Shown here in pieces: positions 36,112-45,060 of a DNA stretch of 64,000 bases. Position 1 is the first letter of the stretch; the number at the start of each line of letters is the position of its first letter. The position numbers and the translations under genes were made by a program. The notes under the pieces are model-generated. The model did not search any database and had not been told where the DNA came from. It worked only from the letters and a program-made list of their open reading frames with translations. The DNA comes from Candidatus Hydrogenedentota bacterium. GTDB lineage: Bacteria; Hydrogenedentota; Hydrogenedentia; Hydrogenedentales; SLHB01. The DNA is taken from positions 137,973-201,972 of the forward strand of contig JAKPDK010000167.1 of assembly GCA_029552745.1 (NCBI GenBank), read 5' to 3'.

Positions 36112-37170
36112 ATGAATGCTGCCGAAAGCCATGACAATGTATTTAGCTACCTACAGCACCGTATTCTGACTCATTATAACGAGGCGCGCATGATTCTCGA
36201 CGGCAAGATGCCGCCGCCCCGCACGGCAATCGTGTATCCCACCTACGTGTGTAATCAAAACTGTACTTATTGCGAATACCATTGTGAAAATGAGGATGTC
36301 CGCGCTGTCATGCCCAACGATCAGTTCAGAAAACTGATGAAGGACTTGCGGGAATTGGGTGTATGCGGCACGGAATTCTGTGGTGGCGGAGAACCCGCCC
36401 TCCATCCCTTACTCGCCCAAGTCATACGTGAATCCCATGCGGACGGCATGCGTATCGGTTTGTTAACGAACGGCACAAAGTGCTACGGAGAACTCGCAGA
36501 AGCCTTGGTCGACTGTGCCAGTTATGTGCGGATTGGATTCGATGGGGCGACGGCAGAAACCCATGAGCGCATCAAACGCCCCAAACATCCAGACGCCACC
36601 TTTGCAAAGGTGTGTGAAAACGTCAAGAATTTGGTGGCGCTGCGCAATCGAAAAAACTCCAGACTTCGGGTCAGCATGAAGGTGTTGTTGGATGCCACCA
36701 ATTACCATGAGATTGAAGCCTGTGTGCGCTTGGCGCTTTCGCTCGGGGTCGACTCTATCCAATTCAAGGCGGCGCGCTTGTGCGACACAGAACTGAATGC
36801 GAAACAGACTCGAGAAGCAAAAGAACGGATTGCAAAAGCACGGGATCAGTTTCCCACGTTGCCGGTGGTTGGCAGTGTTGACAAGCTCAACATGAGATCT
36901 CGGTGTTGGTTGACACCGCTGCAGATCATGATCGATCCGCTGGGCGATGTCTACCTCTGTTGCTATTATGTGCACCGGAAGCCGTCCCACACGATTGGGA
37001 ATGCCTTCGAGCAGCCTTTGAAGGATATCTGGTATAGCGAAAGACACTGGGAAGCCATACGAAACATCAAGCCAGCGGAATGTAATAACTTGGACTGCCG
37101 TTTCGTCCACTATAATGAAATTATGACTCGGCTTCTTGTGGGTGACGAAGGGCAACTCGAGTTCATTTGA
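36112..37170 (+). CDS. Radical SAM protein with SPASM-type C-terminus
   Basis: A 352-residue radical SAM protein without a B12 domain. The cluster motif is CNQNCTYC (residues 47-54), followed by EFCGGGEPALHP, the SAM-binding GGGEP motif, and LLTNGT. The C-terminal third has a set of cysteines in the order expected for a SPASM or twitch domain: MRSRCWLTPLQIMIDPLGD, VYLCCYY, then AECNNLDCRF. It would hold extra iron-sulfur clusters. Relatives mature peptides, modify sugars or act on aminoglycosides. GAGG precedes the ATG by six bases. It sits 20 bases after the first B12-type gene and 65 bases before the next. Confidence 0.9.
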   Translation: MNAAESHDNVFSYLQHRILTHYNEARMILDGKMPPPRTAIVYPTYVCNQNCTYCEYHCENEDVRAVMPNDQFRKLMKDLRELGVCGTEFCGGGEPALHPLLAQVIRESHADGMRIGLLTNGTKCYGELAEALVDCASYVRIGFDGATAETHERIKRPKHPDATFAKVCENVKNLVALRNRKNSRLRVSMKVLLDATNYHEIEACVRLALSLGVDSIQFKAARLCDTELNAKQTREAKERIAKARDQFPTLPVVGSVDKLNMRSRCWLTPLQIMIDPLGDVYLCCYYVHRKPSHTIGNAFEQPLKDIWYSERHWEAIRNIKPAECNNLDCRFVHYNEIMTRLLVGDEGQLEFI

Positions 37171-37235
37171 GCCGAGTCGGGCTACAGGTAGCATCCCGGC
37201 ATGTCCACACAAAACAGGAGAACGCATAAGACGCC

Positions 37236-38645
37236 ATGAAGGTGTTGTTGCTGAATCCTCCGGGACCGTTTTGTCGCGCCGGTTCGCGCTGGCCTCATCG
37301 CCGCAAAACACATCGCGTCGGAATCGATTATCACCCCTTTCCGTTTGCATTGGCATACGCCACATCGCGACTTCTCGCGGATGGATACGACGCCCGTGTG
37401 TTGGATTGCATTGCTTCGGACATTTCGACCGAAGAGCTTGAAAAAGAGGTCGAACAGTTCCGTCCTGACATTGTCGTCCTGGAAACCAGCGCGCCGAGTT
37501 TTCATGCGGATGCCGCCCTCGTCAAAAACCTACCGTGTCCGGCGTTGGCAGTTGGCGCCCATGCCACAGCAACGGTTCGGGAACACTTGGACGCGGGGTT
37601 TGCTGGAGTCATCCGCGGCGAATACGATCAGGTGATTTCCCAGGCGGTACATCTTGGACAAGAACCCTATCTCGCGACACCAAACCACCCGGAAGCCACC
37701 CACGCCCCGCTCGTTCAAGACCTGGATTCCCTCCCATATCCCGCATGGGATCAATTGCCTATGGAAAAATATAACGACCCCTTTTGTCGGGGACGTTCCA
37801 TCACGGTGCTGTCTTCTCGCGGCTGTCCTTTCGAGTGTTGCTTCTGCAACATAGCCCCGTATGCCGGCAAACGCGCCTATCGGAGAAGAAGCCCTGCCGC
37901 CGTTTGCGATGAAATCGAGCTCCTGATCCAACGATATCATCCGGACGAAGTCTATTTTGATGATGACACCATCACCGTAAATCGCCATCACATTTTGGCG
38001 CTCTGTGAGGAAATTCGGCGTAGAAACTGGGGAATCCCGTTCAGTTGTATGGGCAATGCCACGGTGGATACGGATATCTTGGAAGCCATGGCGGCTGCAG
38101 GGTGCCGGGCGTTCAAGTTTGGCGTCGAAACAGGCGACCCGGAGGTGATGAGGAAGATTCCCAAGAGCTGCAATCTGGACGATGTTGTGAGAACAGTCAA
38201 CGACTGCCGCCGTCTGGGCATTCAAACGCACGCCACGTTCTTGTTCGGTTTGCCAGGGGAAACCCGTGAGGCGGCGTTGCGTACCATCGAGTTTGCGTTG
38301 CAACTCCATACCCACACACTGCAGTTTGCCATTGCGACGCCCTATCCCGGTACGGTGTTCTACGAAGAGGCAGTCGCTAAGGGTTGGTTGACGAAGTCCA
38401 GCTGGATGGAGTTCGACCCCGCTGGCGGGGCTGTGGTCTCGTACCCGGGTTATACAGCGGACGATATCGCCGCTATGCACGAACTCGCTTGGCGAAGATG
38501 GCAGCGGCACATGTTGCTGCACCGTCCCAAAACCTTGTGGCATCACTTTTCCAACGCGTGGCGTCGCGAAGGTGTGGGAGGGCTTTGGCGCCTCTGTCGC
38601 TACGGCGTATCTCGGTTGGTAAAGATTTTGGACACCTCGTTATGA
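37236..38645 (+). CDS. B12-binding-type radical SAM protein (2 of 3)
   Basis: A 469-residue protein built like the first cluster member. The N-terminal cobalamin-binding-type domain (MKVLLLNPPGPF, then ALAYATSRLLADGYDARVLD) ends about residue 150. The radical SAM motif SSRGCPFECCFC follows near residue 200, then VYFDDDTITVN, KFGVETGDPEVM and FLFGLPGETREA. The C-terminal 60 residues are rich in Trp, Arg and His. The ATG of the next gene overlaps its stop codon in ATGA. The nearest ribosome-binding-like motif (AGGAG) is about 15 bases upstream, longer than usual. Confidence 0.9.
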   Translation: MKVLLLNPPGPFCRAGSRWPHRRKTHRVGIDYHPFPFALAYATSRLLADGYDARVLDCIASDISTEELEKEVEQFRPDIVVLETSAPSFHADAALVKNLPCPALAVGAHATATVREHLDAGFAGVIRGEYDQVISQAVHLGQEPYLATPNHPEATHAPLVQDLDSLPYPAWDQLPMEKYNDPFCRGRSITVLSSRGCPFECCFCNIAPYAGKRAYRRRSPAAVCDEIELLIQRYHPDEVYFDDDTITVNRHHILALCEEIRRRNWGIPFSCMGNATVDTDILEAMAAAGCRAFKFGVETGDPEVMRKIPKSCNLDDVVRTVNDCRRLGIQTHATFLFGLPGETREAALRTIEFALQLHTHTLQFAIATPYPGTVFYEEAVAKGWLTKSSWMEFDPAGGAVVSYPGYTADDIAAMHELAWRRWQRHMLLHRPKTLWHHFSNAWRREGVGGLWRLCRYGVSRLVKILDTSL

Positions 38646-39952
38646 GAGTTCTACTTATCAACCCCGGTAGCCCCCGTGCACTCAAGAAAGAGAATCTTGG
38701 GCTGGCGTTTTTAGCCGCGGCATTAAGCGCCGATAACCACGATGTACGGATCGCAGATGAAAACGCAGGGCATTGTGTAGAAAAAGTTGTGGATGGGTTT
38801 CAGCCCGACGTTATCGGCATCTCTTTCATGACGATGTTCGCCCCACGCGCCTACGCACTCGCTGAAGTTCTAAGGCATCGGCGACCGGTACCTCTCGTTG
38901 CGGGCGGGGCTCATCCAACCGCACTCCCCGAGGAAGCGCTACAACATTTCGACTGTGTCATCCGAGGCGAAGGGGAGTTGTCGCTGCCACGCGTTCTGCG
39001 CAACGGCACATTATCCGGAATCGTCGAGCCGCATCCACCGGAGGATTTGGATGCACTACCGATGCCAAGAAGAGATTTACTGGAAATGGAGTTTTACGCC
39101 AATCAAAAAGAACAGCTTGCGGGGTTGTCATATCGAACACTTGGCATTATCACCAGTCGGGGATGTCCGCATCGGTGCGTCTTTTGTGCCAATTCCACGC
39201 GTACCATGGCCGTGCGCTACCACAGTCCGGAGCGCGTTTTAACCGAGATGGCCGAGCTCGTGAAAAGGTACCACATCGAGAGCATTGCCTTTTATGACGA
39301 GCAAATTGCCGCCGATCCCTTCCGTTTTCGACAGATCTGCGAAGGGATGGTCGAACGAAAATTGAACTATCTAAAATGGGAGTGTCAGATTCACCCGCGA
39401 TCGGCTCAACCCGAATTGTTGAAGATCATGAAACGTGCTGGGTGTGTTCAAGTGGCGATTGGGTTTGAGAGCGGCAGCCAGAAGATCTTAGACGCCATCA
39501 ACAAAAACATGCTTGTCGAAGAAAACCTTCAAGCGGCACGACAGGTCCACGAAGCTGGGCTTCGTCTCCGAGGTTGTTTCATCATCGGGACACCCGGCGA
39601 AACCCGCGAGGATATCGCCGCCACACAACGCTTCATGGAAACGGCCGCAGTAGACTTCGCCTCATTACATTTTCTTACGCCCTTGCCCGGAAGCCTGCTT
39701 TACGAGAAGTATTCGGAGCGGATCAACCAAGCCGCAATTCCATGGGATAGGTTCACCGCCGGCGACCCCGATACATTTATTTGTAATGAGGCGATGTCGC
39801 CGGAAGAACAAAAAGAGACGTTTCGCTCGCTCAGTGCCCAATTGGCATTCCGAAATTACACTTGGAAAGAAAAACTGCGGCGCGCCTATCGGAATCCGCG
39901 CCACGCCCTGCGGATCCTTTATGACCGATGGGTTCACACGAAAACAAAGTAA
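38642..39952 (+). CDS. B12-binding-type radical SAM protein (3 of 3)
   Basis: A 436-residue protein. The start at 38642 is chosen because it begins the conserved MRVLLINPGSP and overlaps the previous stop codon in ATGA; an upstream extension in this frame only runs through the preceding gene. It carries the B12-type N-terminal domain (GISFMTMFAPRAYALAEVL, AGGAHPTALPEEAL), the motif TSRGCPHRCVFC (about residue 174), FYDEQIAADP, AIGFESGSQKILDAI and CFIIGTPGETRED. The tail holds conserved-looking Trp, Arg and Tyr residues. It is last in the cluster and is followed by a hairpin terminator. Confidence 0.92.
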   Translation: MRVLLINPGSPRALKKENLGLAFLAAALSADNHDVRIADENAGHCVEKVVDGFQPDVIGISFMTMFAPRAYALAEVLRHRRPVPLVAGGAHPTALPEEALQHFDCVIRGEGELSLPRVLRNGTLSGIVEPHPPEDLDALPMPRRDLLEMEFYANQKEQLAGLSYRTLGIITSRGCPHRCVFCANSTRTMAVRYHSPERVLTEMAELVKRYHIESIAFYDEQIAADPFRFRQICEGMVERKLNYLKWECQIHPRSAQPELLKIMKRAGCVQVAIGFESGSQKILDAINKNMLVEENLQAARQVHEAGLRLRGCFIIGTPGETREDIAATQRFMETAAVDFASLHFLTPLPGSLLYEKYSERINQAAIPWDRFTAGDPDTFICNEAMSPEEQKETFRSLSAQLAFRNYTWKEKLRRAYRNPRHALRILYDRWVHTKTK

Positions 39953-39968
39953 ACCCCTGTAAAAATAA

Positions 39969-40002
39969 AAACCGCGTAAGGCGGTCATGCCTTACGCGGT
40001 TT
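39969..40002 (-). terminator. Intrinsic terminator, mainly for the minus-strand gene
   Basis: AAACCGCGTAAGGC pairs perfectly with GCCTTACGCGGTTT around a six-base loop. On the minus strand the stem runs into TTTTTATTTTT. On the plus strand it follows the radical SAM cluster and ends with a short T-run, so it may work both ways. Confidence 0.9.
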
Positions 40003-40020
40003 GTGTCATTCTTGTCCGAC

Positions 40021-41793
40021 TCACATAGAATCGTAGACTTTCTGAAGCGGGGTTTTCCGTTCAAGGATGTTTTGCTTTTCTGCCAACACTTGAATCCGCT
40101 CCAGATAATCCGGCGTACGGCTGCTGGCTATCGTCGACTCGACGGTACGAATTACCTCCGGCGGCAAATTCTGAACGAAGTCATAACGCGGCGCCCCAGA
40201 ATCCGCCACATTCTGGAAGATACCGATGTTCTTCCCGTCTATCGTGCGGTAATACACGCTCCAATTGCCATTCATCACGCATTCCGCCCAAACATCGCGG
40301 TCGGTTCCAAAACGGTCACGCGTCGGAATCTTCGCAAAGAAATACTCTCGGGCACGCGCGATCTCGAGTTCTTTGCGATACAGCGCGGTGTATTCGCGCA
40401 GCAATTCGGGATCAACCCAATTGGCAGCGGATGCCTTCGCTTTCAGTTGCTCCACCGCGGCAACACGAGCAGCATGAGAATACTTCTCTGGTGTGAGCGG
40501 TATGTTCTCCCGTATGGTCACGGCAAGCAAGTCTATCGCATGCTCCAACGCCTCTTTGGTCATCATGCGGCGCTGGTCGGCTTCCTCCAGAAGCCCTACC
40601 TGGCTCTGAAGGCGATCTACCTCCGCCAACAAGCCATCCCGCCGTGCGGCTGTAATGGCGGTTTGATTTGCCAGGTCTTCGTATTCGCGTTCCGCTTTTA
40701 GATATTCTTCGTTTTTCAGCTCGATATCGCGTTCCAACTCGGCGAGCTCATTCCGACGGGCTTGGAGTTCGTCCGTCGCAGCCGCCACTTGTGCTGTAAG
40801 CTCCACTTTCTGCTGCCGAAGCGCCTCAATTTCCTCGACGCTCAATGTCTGTTGTTCTGGCGGCAGCTGGGCTGTCTCGGCGATTTGGCGTTTCAACGAT
40901 TCATTTTCACTTTTGAGCGAAGTCATCTGCGTTTGGGCTCTGTCCAGCTCCGCTTTCCAGGGATTCATGGGAAGCGTTTTCAAATAGTTATAACTTACCA
41001 TCGGCCCAAGGACGACACCCACAGCAAGACCCACAATAAGCAGCAAGATACTCACCACAACCCCGACGACACCGCCTTTTTTCTTAGGGGCAGGCCGCGC
41101 AGGCGGCTTCATTTCAACAGGTGGGGGCGTGGGCGGAACCTGGGGACCACCCGTATCCATTCTGAAGTCCGGCGGTGGTGTCGTCGGCGCAACGCCGCCA
41201 CCAAAACCACCCCCAAAATCCCCACCGAACCCGAAATCTTTATCTTCCCCTGCGCTGGATGCGCCTCCGAAAATCGGCGTTTCCATGGTACGCGTCGGCG
41301 TGGAAGACGCATCCTCCACTCTCCCAAACGAATCGCCATACGACGGCGTATCCAAATCAGTACCGGAGGTTAACCCTACTGCGGGTGTCTCCGGATTGAA
41401 ATCGCTATCGCGAACGAGATCTTCAAACCCCGTGCCCGGCTTGGCTTCCCCTCTTGCCGGAGTCAACGTCGGCGTATCGAACGCACTATCACTTATCGGT
41501 GTCTCGAACCCACCCGAAGACACGGGCGTCTGAGGCTCTGCACCCCCCAATTCGATGGAAGAAGGCGGTGGTTTGATGGCGCCACCCGTGGGTTCCGGCG
41601 TCTCCACCGGAATATCGCTAATGGGCGGTAAACCGCTGAATGGCTCTTCCGAAGAACTGCCAAGGGGCGGTAGACCGCTGTCCGAACTCAAGCCTTCCGA
41701 CGATTCAAACTCGCTAAGCGGCGGAAGACTGTCCAAATCGTCCTTCTCGGGTTTCTTCTCCGGCTGTTGATCGTTCATGTTTTTCTCAGCCAT
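40021..41793 (-). CDS. Single-span protein with low-complexity N-terminus and long coiled coil
   Basis: Not recognised as a family. The start at 41793 has AGGAGG nine bases upstream. The product is 590 residues. Residues 1-235 are acidic and Pro/Ser/Gly-rich with short recurring units (GLPPLG, GLPPIS, ETPISD, DTPTLT) and a Gly/Phe-rich stretch. Basic KKK leads into one membrane span at about 241-263. A coiled coil follows (about 280-410), then a folded-looking C-terminal region (about 410-590) with DRDVWAECVMNGNWSVYYR. The likely topology is disordered N-terminus inside, coiled coil outside. It has its own promoter and terminator, so it is a single-gene unit. A scaffold role in the envelope is only a guess. 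Confidence 0.85.
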   Translation of the reverse strand: MAEKNMNDQQPEKKPEKDDLDSLPPLSEFESSEGLSSDSGLPPLGSSSEEPFSGLPPISDIPVETPEPTGGAIKPPPSSIELGGAEPQTPVSSGGFETPISDSAFDTPTLTPARGEAKPGTGFEDLVRDSDFNPETPAVGLTSGTDLDTPSYGDSFGRVEDASSTPTRTMETPIFGGASSAGEDKDFGFGGDFGGGFGGGVAPTTPPPDFRMDTGGPQVPPTPPPVEMKPPARPAPKKKGGVVGVVVSILLLIVGLAVGVVLGPMVSYNYLKTLPMNPWKAELDRAQTQMTSLKSENESLKRQIAETAQLPPEQQTLSVEEIEALRQQKVELTAQVAAATDELQARRNELAELERDIELKNEEYLKAEREYEDLANQTAITAARRDGLLAEVDRLQSQVGLLEEADQRRMMTKEALEHAIDLLAVTIRENIPLTPEKYSHAARVAAVEQLKAKASAANWVDPELLREYTALYRKELEIARAREYFFAKIPTRDRFGTDRDVWAECVMNGNWSVYYRTIDGKNIGIFQNVADSGAPRYDFVQNLPPEVIRTVESTIASSRTPDYLERIQVLAEKQNILERKTPLQKVYDSM

Positions 41794-41855
41794 TGGGCAA
41801 AACCTCCTTATTTGGCGAAGGGCAGCAGACGCCACCTCCCCATCTTAACTTTTGA

Positions 41856-41884
41856 ATGATAACACGGTTCTTATTTTCTGTCAA
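41856..41884 (-). promoter_or_regulatory. Strong sigma-70 promoter for the coiled-coil protein gene
   Basis: On the minus strand, TTGACA (41879-41884, perfect) and TATCAT (41856-41861) are separated by exactly 17 bases. It lies about 65 bases before the chosen start. Confidence 0.8.
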
Positions 41885-41972
41885 GAAAATTCCCCTAGTC
41901 ATCTCCAGGCTCAAAAACCTCCAAAATGAAGACCTGGGTACTACATTATTGCCTATGCCAGACTCGTCAATT

Positions 41973-42001
41973 TGACTTGCGTGAGCCAGAAACGTACACT
42001 T
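41973..42001 (+). promoter_or_regulatory. Sigma-70 promoter for aspS
   Basis: TTGACT (41973-41978) and TACACT (41996-42001) are separated by 17 bases. The leader would be about 80 bases long and carries no T-box motif. Confidence 0.7.
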
Positions 42002-42086
42002 GCATTTTCCTTGTATCTCTCTGGCGGAAATCCATAGCTAGAGTGTCCTTTTTTCACATAGGAGTCATTACGGAGATACGACGACA

Positions 42087-43862
42087 ATGCATCCCTATCG
42101 AACTCATACTTGTGGCGCGCTCCGTTCTTCGGATGTGGGCAAAGAAGTCCGTTTGTCCGGCTGGGTACACCGAAAACGTGACCACGGCGGCTTGATTTTT
42201 ATCGATTTACGGGATCACTACGGCATTACCCAAGTGGTGGTCAATCCAGGCGTGCCATTCTTTGGCGAGGCGGAACGGGTACGTCTGGAGAGTGTAATTA
42301 CCATCACGGGCGAGGTGGTATCGCGAACTCCGGATACGGTAAACCCTAATCTGGCAACGGGCGAAATCGAAGTCGTCGTGGAAGACTTTCAATTGGAATC
42401 GCCCTGCGACCCCTTGCCGTTTCCTGTAAATCAGGAAGCAGAGTACCCTGAGGAAATGCGGTTAAAATACCGTTTTCTCGACCTGCGTCGAGAACGCATG
42501 CACAAGAACATCCTCCTGCGTTCCAAAGTTGCCCAGCTAGTTCGCTCTCACCTTCTCGAACGCGGCTTTATGGAATTTCAAACGCCGATACTTACCAGTT
42601 CCTCTCCTGAAGGCGCAAGGGATTATCTAGTGCCCAGCCGGTTATATCCGGGGCATTTCTATGCGTTACCCCAAGCCCCTCAACAGTTCAAACAACTTCT
42701 CATGGTATCGGGATTCGACAAGTATTTCCAGATTGCCCCGTGCTTCCGTGATGAAGACTCCCGCTCAGACCGGAGCCCGGGCGAGTTCTATCAAATTGAT
42801 ATCGAGATGTCGTACATTACCCAAGACGACCTGTTTGGGGAACTGGAACTACTGATGTGCCGAATTTTCAAAGAACTGTCTACCAAAAAAATCTTGGCGG
42901 AGAAATTCCCGAGAATCCCCTATCGGGAAGCTATGGAAACCTACGGCACCGATAAACCTGACATCCGGTTTGGCTTACCCATGCTTGACGTGTCTGCCAT
43001 CTTTAAGGAAAGCGACTTGAAAGTGTTTCGCGCCCAAGTCGAGACGGGTGGGGTGGTCAAAGTGATCTGTGTTGAGGGATGCGCCGCACAGCCCCGCAAG
43101 TTTTTTGATGACGCCGAAGCCTATGCAAAATCCGAGGGAGCAAAAGGCCTGGCATGGCTTCAATACCGCGAAGGGGAACTCCGAGGCCCCATCGCCAAGT
43201 TCTTGAAAGAAGGGGAAAAACAGGCGCTTCTGGCGGCTACCGGTGCACAGGAGGGCGCTGCGCTCTTTTTCGGTGCAGGCGCGCGTAAAGACACCAACGC
43301 GTTGCTCGGCAAAGTACGGTTATATTTGGGAAACGCCTTACAGATGATCGACAAGAATCTCGCAGCGTTTTGTTGGATCGTGGATTTCCCAATGTATGAG
43401 TGGAACGAGGAAGAGAAAAAGATTGACTTCTCGCACAATCCATTTTCGATGCCCCAAGGCGGGCTGGAGGCCTTGGAAACGAGAGATCCTCTGGAAATTC
43501 TGGCATATCAATATGACATTGTTTGCAACGGTGTCGAACTATCTTCCGGTGCCATCCGAAATCACCGTCCCGACATCATGCTGAAAGCCTTCGCGATCGC
43601 GGGATATGACGAGAACACCGTGAAGACAAAGTTCCCGGCGTTGTGGAACGCATTTCATTACGGAGCGCCACCCCACGGTGGCATCGCCCCAGGATTTGAC
43701 CGCATCGTCATGCTTCTCGCGGACGAGCCCAACATTCGCGAAGTCATTGCCTTCCCGCTGAATCAGAAAGCGCAAGACCTCATGATGGGAGCCCCCAGCG
43801 AGGTGACAAAGAAACAGTTGGACGAACTACACCTCGCCATAAAATATCCCCCGGCGCCGTGA
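42087..43862 (+). CDS. aspS: Aspartyl-tRNA synthetase
   Basis: Class II synthetase of bacterial type, 591 residues. The N-terminal OB fold binds the anticodon ([23 protein letters not shown] in part). Motif 1 follows near residue 140, then the flipping loop [16 protein letters not shown], motif 2 ([21 protein letters not shown] in part) and the bacterial GAD insertion (about 290-420). Motif 3 is [14 protein letters not shown] near the end. Whether it charges only tRNA-Asp or also tRNA-Asn cannot be read here. It is followed, convergently, by the DUF3592 gene three bases away. Confidence 0.97.
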   Translation: MHPYRTHTCGALRSSDVGKEVRLSGWVHRKRDHGGLIFIDLRDHYGITQVVVNPGVPFFGEAERVRLESVITITGEVVSRTPDTVNPNLATGEIEVVVEDFQLESPCDPLPFPVNQEAEYPEEMRLKYRFLDLRRERMHKNILLRSKVAQLVRSHLLERGFMEFQTPILTSSSPEGARDYLVPSRLYPGHFYALPQAPQQFKQLLMVSGFDKYFQIAPCFRDEDSRSDRSPGEFYQIDIEMSYITQDDLFGELELLMCRIFKELSTKKILAEKFPRIPYREAMETYGTDKPDIRFGLPMLDVSAIFKESDLKVFRAQVETGGVVKVICVEGCAAQPRKFFDDAEAYAKSEGAKGLAWLQYREGELRGPIAKFLKEGEKQALLAATGAQEGAALFFGAGARKDTNALLGKVRLYLGNALQMIDKNLAAFCWIVDFPMYEWNEEEKKIDFSHNPFSMPQGGLEALETRDPLEILAYQYDIVCNGVELSSGAIRNHRPDIMLKAFAIAGYDENTVKTKFPALWNAFHYGAPPHGGIAPGFDRIVMLLADEPNIREVIAFPLNQKAQDLMMGAPSEVTKKQLDELHLAIKYPPAP

Positions 43863-43864
43863 AC

Positions 43865-44365
43865 CTAGAGTGCCCTCGATAGCCGCCACATCGGATATAT
43901 TTTGAGGAGATATATAAGAAACACAGCGAGAATGCCAACAAAAAGGGCAGAAAAAAAGAGTACATCATCACGGCTACCATCTTCTAACTCGCTTCGTGAG
44001 GGATTCTGGGGATCATAGTACACCCGAAGCCGGTATCCGGGACTTTCCAACTCATGCAACCGGTCTGGGGGCAACGCATTCGGACTTCCCGCTGCAGGCC
44101 ACAACCCTTCCCACTGAGCCGCGTACGTTTGACCCCCCACGACATATTGATATGTAAGACTTACCTTCGTGTCGTTCGGCTCCGCATTGTAATGTACCGA
44201 GCGTATGTTACAAGAAAGAACCGCGCCCGTCGTGTGGGGCCAAGGCGGCGCCGTCGCTGCCCTCCACGCCAACAGCGCCGCTCCCAAAAGCACTACAAGC
44301 AAAAAAACGGCGATGTATTCCGGCCCGGCAGGCCGCCATCGTCCTGTTCTCCGTCGCCATGTCAT
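43865..44365 (-). CDS. DUF3592 membrane protein
   Basis: A 166-residue protein with two membrane spans (about 16-36 and 135-155) around an extracytoplasmic domain. The domain fits DUF3592: LTYQYVVGGQTYAAQWEG, then a spacer and LRVYYDPQNPSRSELE. The function of this family is unknown. It stands alone, convergent with aspS, with a 700-base repeat-rich gap upstream. Confidence 0.85.
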   Translation of the reverse strand: MTWRRRTGRWRPAGPEYIAVFLLVVLLGAALLAWRAATAPPWPHTTGAVLSCNIRSVHYNAEPNDTKVSLTYQYVVGGQTYAAQWEGLWPAAGSPNALPPDRLHELESPGYRLRVYYDPQNPSRSELEDGSRDDVLFFSALFVGILAVFLIYLLKIYPMWRLSRAL

Positions 44366-44632
44366 TGTCGTTAAATCCGCATGCGGGTATCAATCCCCGT
44401 CTTTATTCTGTGCCGCTTTTATCCCGTTGTCAAGTAGTTGTATTCGTCCAGTACCTTAGGCACTGTCAAGTCGAGAAGGGCCGCTCAGCACGTCGCGGCA
44501 GTCCCCGCGGGAATCAGAGGGACAACCCAGTGACCACTAGCAAGTCTGAAAATGATGCAATCCTGGAGAATCAGGGGACAACCCGGGGGTCGGGATAGGG
44601 CGCACCGCCTTGCGCCTCTACTCCTTCTCCGT

Positions 44633-44656
44633 AAGGGCGAGGCACGCCTCGCCCTT
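44633..44656. repeat. Perfect short palindrome, GGGCGAGGC type
   Basis: AAGGGCGAGGC and GCCTCGCCCTT are separated by two bases. It lies 30 bases before repeat copy D. Part of the gap 44366-45060, which has no gene. Confidence 0.9.
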
Positions 44657-44685
44657 TCTTATCCTCTTTGCCCCGTGTTCCCGAT

Positions 44686-44824
44686 TGTCATTGCGAGGAG
44701 CAAGTCTTCGAAGCGACGAAGCAATCCCCTCAACCGCGTAGCGCAAGAGAACCCAGGGCATGGTCATCCCCGAAATCCTAAGGGGGTTGCCACGTCGTGC
44801 CTAACGGCACTCCTCGCAATGACA
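44686..44824 (+). repeat. Dispersed hairpin repeat, full copy D
   Basis: It has the same outer arms (TGTCATTGCGAGGAG, CTCCTCGCAATGACA) and inner arms as copies B and C, 139 bases. A fragment of a further right end (TCTCGCAATGAC, near 44974-44989) lies downstream. Confidence 0.95.
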
Positions 44825-44847
44825 GCAGGGGAGACGACGGCGCGGTG

Positions 44848-44869
44848 GGGGCGAGGCATGCCTCGCCCC
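44848..44869. repeat. Perfect 22-base palindrome
   Basis: GGGGCGAGGCA is followed directly by its reverse complement TGCCTCGCCCC. It begins 23 bases after repeat copy D. Confidence 0.92.
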
Positions 44870-44909
44870 TACGGGGGAGACCAGGGGTGTGCGCACAAGA
44901 GACGGGGGA

Positions 44910-44931
44910 GGGCGAGCACGGGGGCTCGCCC
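44910..44931. repeat. GGGCGAGC-type short palindrome
   Basis: GGGCGAGC and GCTCGCCC flank a six-base loop (ACGGGG). The rest of the gap to 45060 shows no gene or promoter that can be supported. Confidence 0.85.
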
Positions 44932-45060
44932 CTACAAGAAGACAGGGAAAATGGCTTCCTCGCCCCGAAGACACCGCTTCTCGCAATGACGACCAGGGAC
45001 GGCGCGAAAAGAGGTTCTGGGGCGGTGTGTGCGGGCAAAAATCGTAAATCCCGCTAAAAA

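Noticed and set aside
42002-42086. T-box leader before aspS
   Set aside because: The leader is only about 80 bases long and lacks the conserved T-box bulge sequence.
44366-45060. Short reading frames on both strands in the repeat-rich gap
   Set aside because: They consist largely of translated repeats and palindromes, with no start signals and no protein family likeness.
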